A stretch of DNA of 5,567 nucleotides, from contig CAMHBH010000126.1 in assembly GCA_946183175.1 (NCBI GenBank), forward strand, positions 1-5,567, given 5' to 3'. Below are positions 5,187 through 5,567 of this stretch, in pieces (within the stretch, counting starts at the first letter, position 1; every line of letters begins with the position of its first letter). Source of the stretch: an uncultured Oscillibacter sp. Its GTDB lineage: Bacteria > Bacillota > Clostridia > Oscillospirales > Oscillospiraceae. The notes beneath the pieces were generated by a model, which worked only from the letters and a program-made list of their open reading frames with translations, had not been told where the DNA came from and searched no databases. The translations under genes and the position numbers were made by a program.

Positions 5187-5567
5187 ACTCGAAAACACGC
5201 TCTTTACGATAGTCATGCTCCTGTACTTCGCCTCGATGATTCTGTACTTTATTTTCATCGCGGCGAAACGCGACAGCCTGTCCCGCGTCGCGCTTATCCT
5301 ACAGGCCGCCGGATTCGTATTGCACACCGCCGCGCTGATTTGCCGGGGTATCGGGGCCGGACGCCTCCCCATGACGAACCAGTACGAGTTCGCGACTTCC
5401 TTCGCCTGGGGCCTGACACTCGTCAGCCTGATATTCGTCGTGAGGTTCCGCTTCCCCGTACTCGGCGCGTTCGCCGCGCCCGTGACGTTCCTCGTCATCG
5501 GCTACGCCGCCATGCAGTCGAAAGAAGTACGCGACCTCATGCCCGCCCTGCGCAGTCGCTGGCTTGC
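5179..5567 (+). CDS. ccsA: Cytochrome c biogenesis protein CcsA/ResC, N-terminal part (runs off window)
   Basis: This is the heme-handling and ligation partner of ResB in System II, a polytopic membrane protein. The frame is open from a TTG start to the window edge, giving 129 residues. It starts MLELENTLFT and shows membrane segments at about 8-29, 36-55, 71-89 and 93-111. The family landmarks LPMTNQYEFATSFAWG (63-78) and LMPALRSRWL (120-129, cognate of the usual PALxSxWLxxHV) are clear. H49 in the second segment is a candidate conserved histidine. The Trp-rich WWD heme domain expected later in the protein lies outside the window. It overlaps resB by 8 nt, which indicates coupled translation and joint complex assembly. 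It is not recorded as a start-to-stop frame because it is truncated and begins with TTG. Confidence 0.9.
   Translation, partial: MLELENTLFTIVMLLYFASMILYFIFIAAKRDSLSRVALILQAAGFVLHTAALICRGIGAGRLPMTNQYEFATSFAWGLTLVSLIFVVRFRFPVLGAFAAPVTFLVIGYAAMQSKEVRDLMPALRSRWL

Noticed and set aside
4698..5498. A 266-codon open frame on the minus strand opposite resB/ccsA
   Set aside because: It overlaps two genes with clear family motifs and translates to low-complexity sequence without known features; treated as a codon-bias shadow.

Overview
The window is a compact, GC-rich, single-strand stretch with short intergenic gaps and strong AGGAGG-type ribosome binding sites. It holds the 3' part of a signal recognition particle (SRP) RNA, then dnaX and ebfC (ybaB), then a cytochrome block: a pentaheme nitrite reductase gene (nrfA), resB/ccs1, and the start of ccsA/resC. 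SRP RNA directly ahead of dnaX-ebfC is the arrangement known from Bacillota such as Bacillus subtilis. Together with the respiratory ammonifying nitrite reductase and System II cytochrome c maturation, this suggests an anaerobic Gram-positive-lineage (Clostridia-like) bacterium, or a related phylum such as Synergistota. Taxonomy cannot be fixed from this sequence alone.

Layout. Positions 1-~90: SRP RNA domain IV, cut by the left edge. Positions 119-1915: dnaX (clamp-loader tau subunit), with an unusual Pro/Asp/Trp 12-residue repeat in its linker. Positions 1886-1999: three tandem degenerate 37-39 nt copies of the dnaX tail and stop-codon region, filling the gap before ebfC (2015-2398). A clear intrinsic terminator (2404-2433) ends this housekeeping unit. 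Only 13 nt later comes a near-consensus sigma-A-type promoter (2447-2475) that should drive nrfA (2525-3853). A strong hairpin (3863-3888) separates nrfA from resB (3909-5186), which overlaps ccsA (5179 to the right edge) by 8 nt.

How the genes fit together. SRP RNA, DnaX and EbfC serve protein targeting, replication and nucleoid/DNA metabolism. The second block is a functional module: NrfA reduces nitrite to ammonium outside the membrane, while ResB and CcsA form the System II heme delivery and ligation complex needed to attach NrfA's five hemes, including the CXXCK heme. Two usual neighbours are missing: recR after ebfC, and nrfH (the quinol dehydrogenase partner) before nrfA.

No entirely new system is evident. 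The most unusual local structures are the tandem duplication of the dnaX tail, the repeat in the tau linker, the nrfA-resB hairpin and the nrfH-less layout. No stretch over 300 bases lacks a gene.
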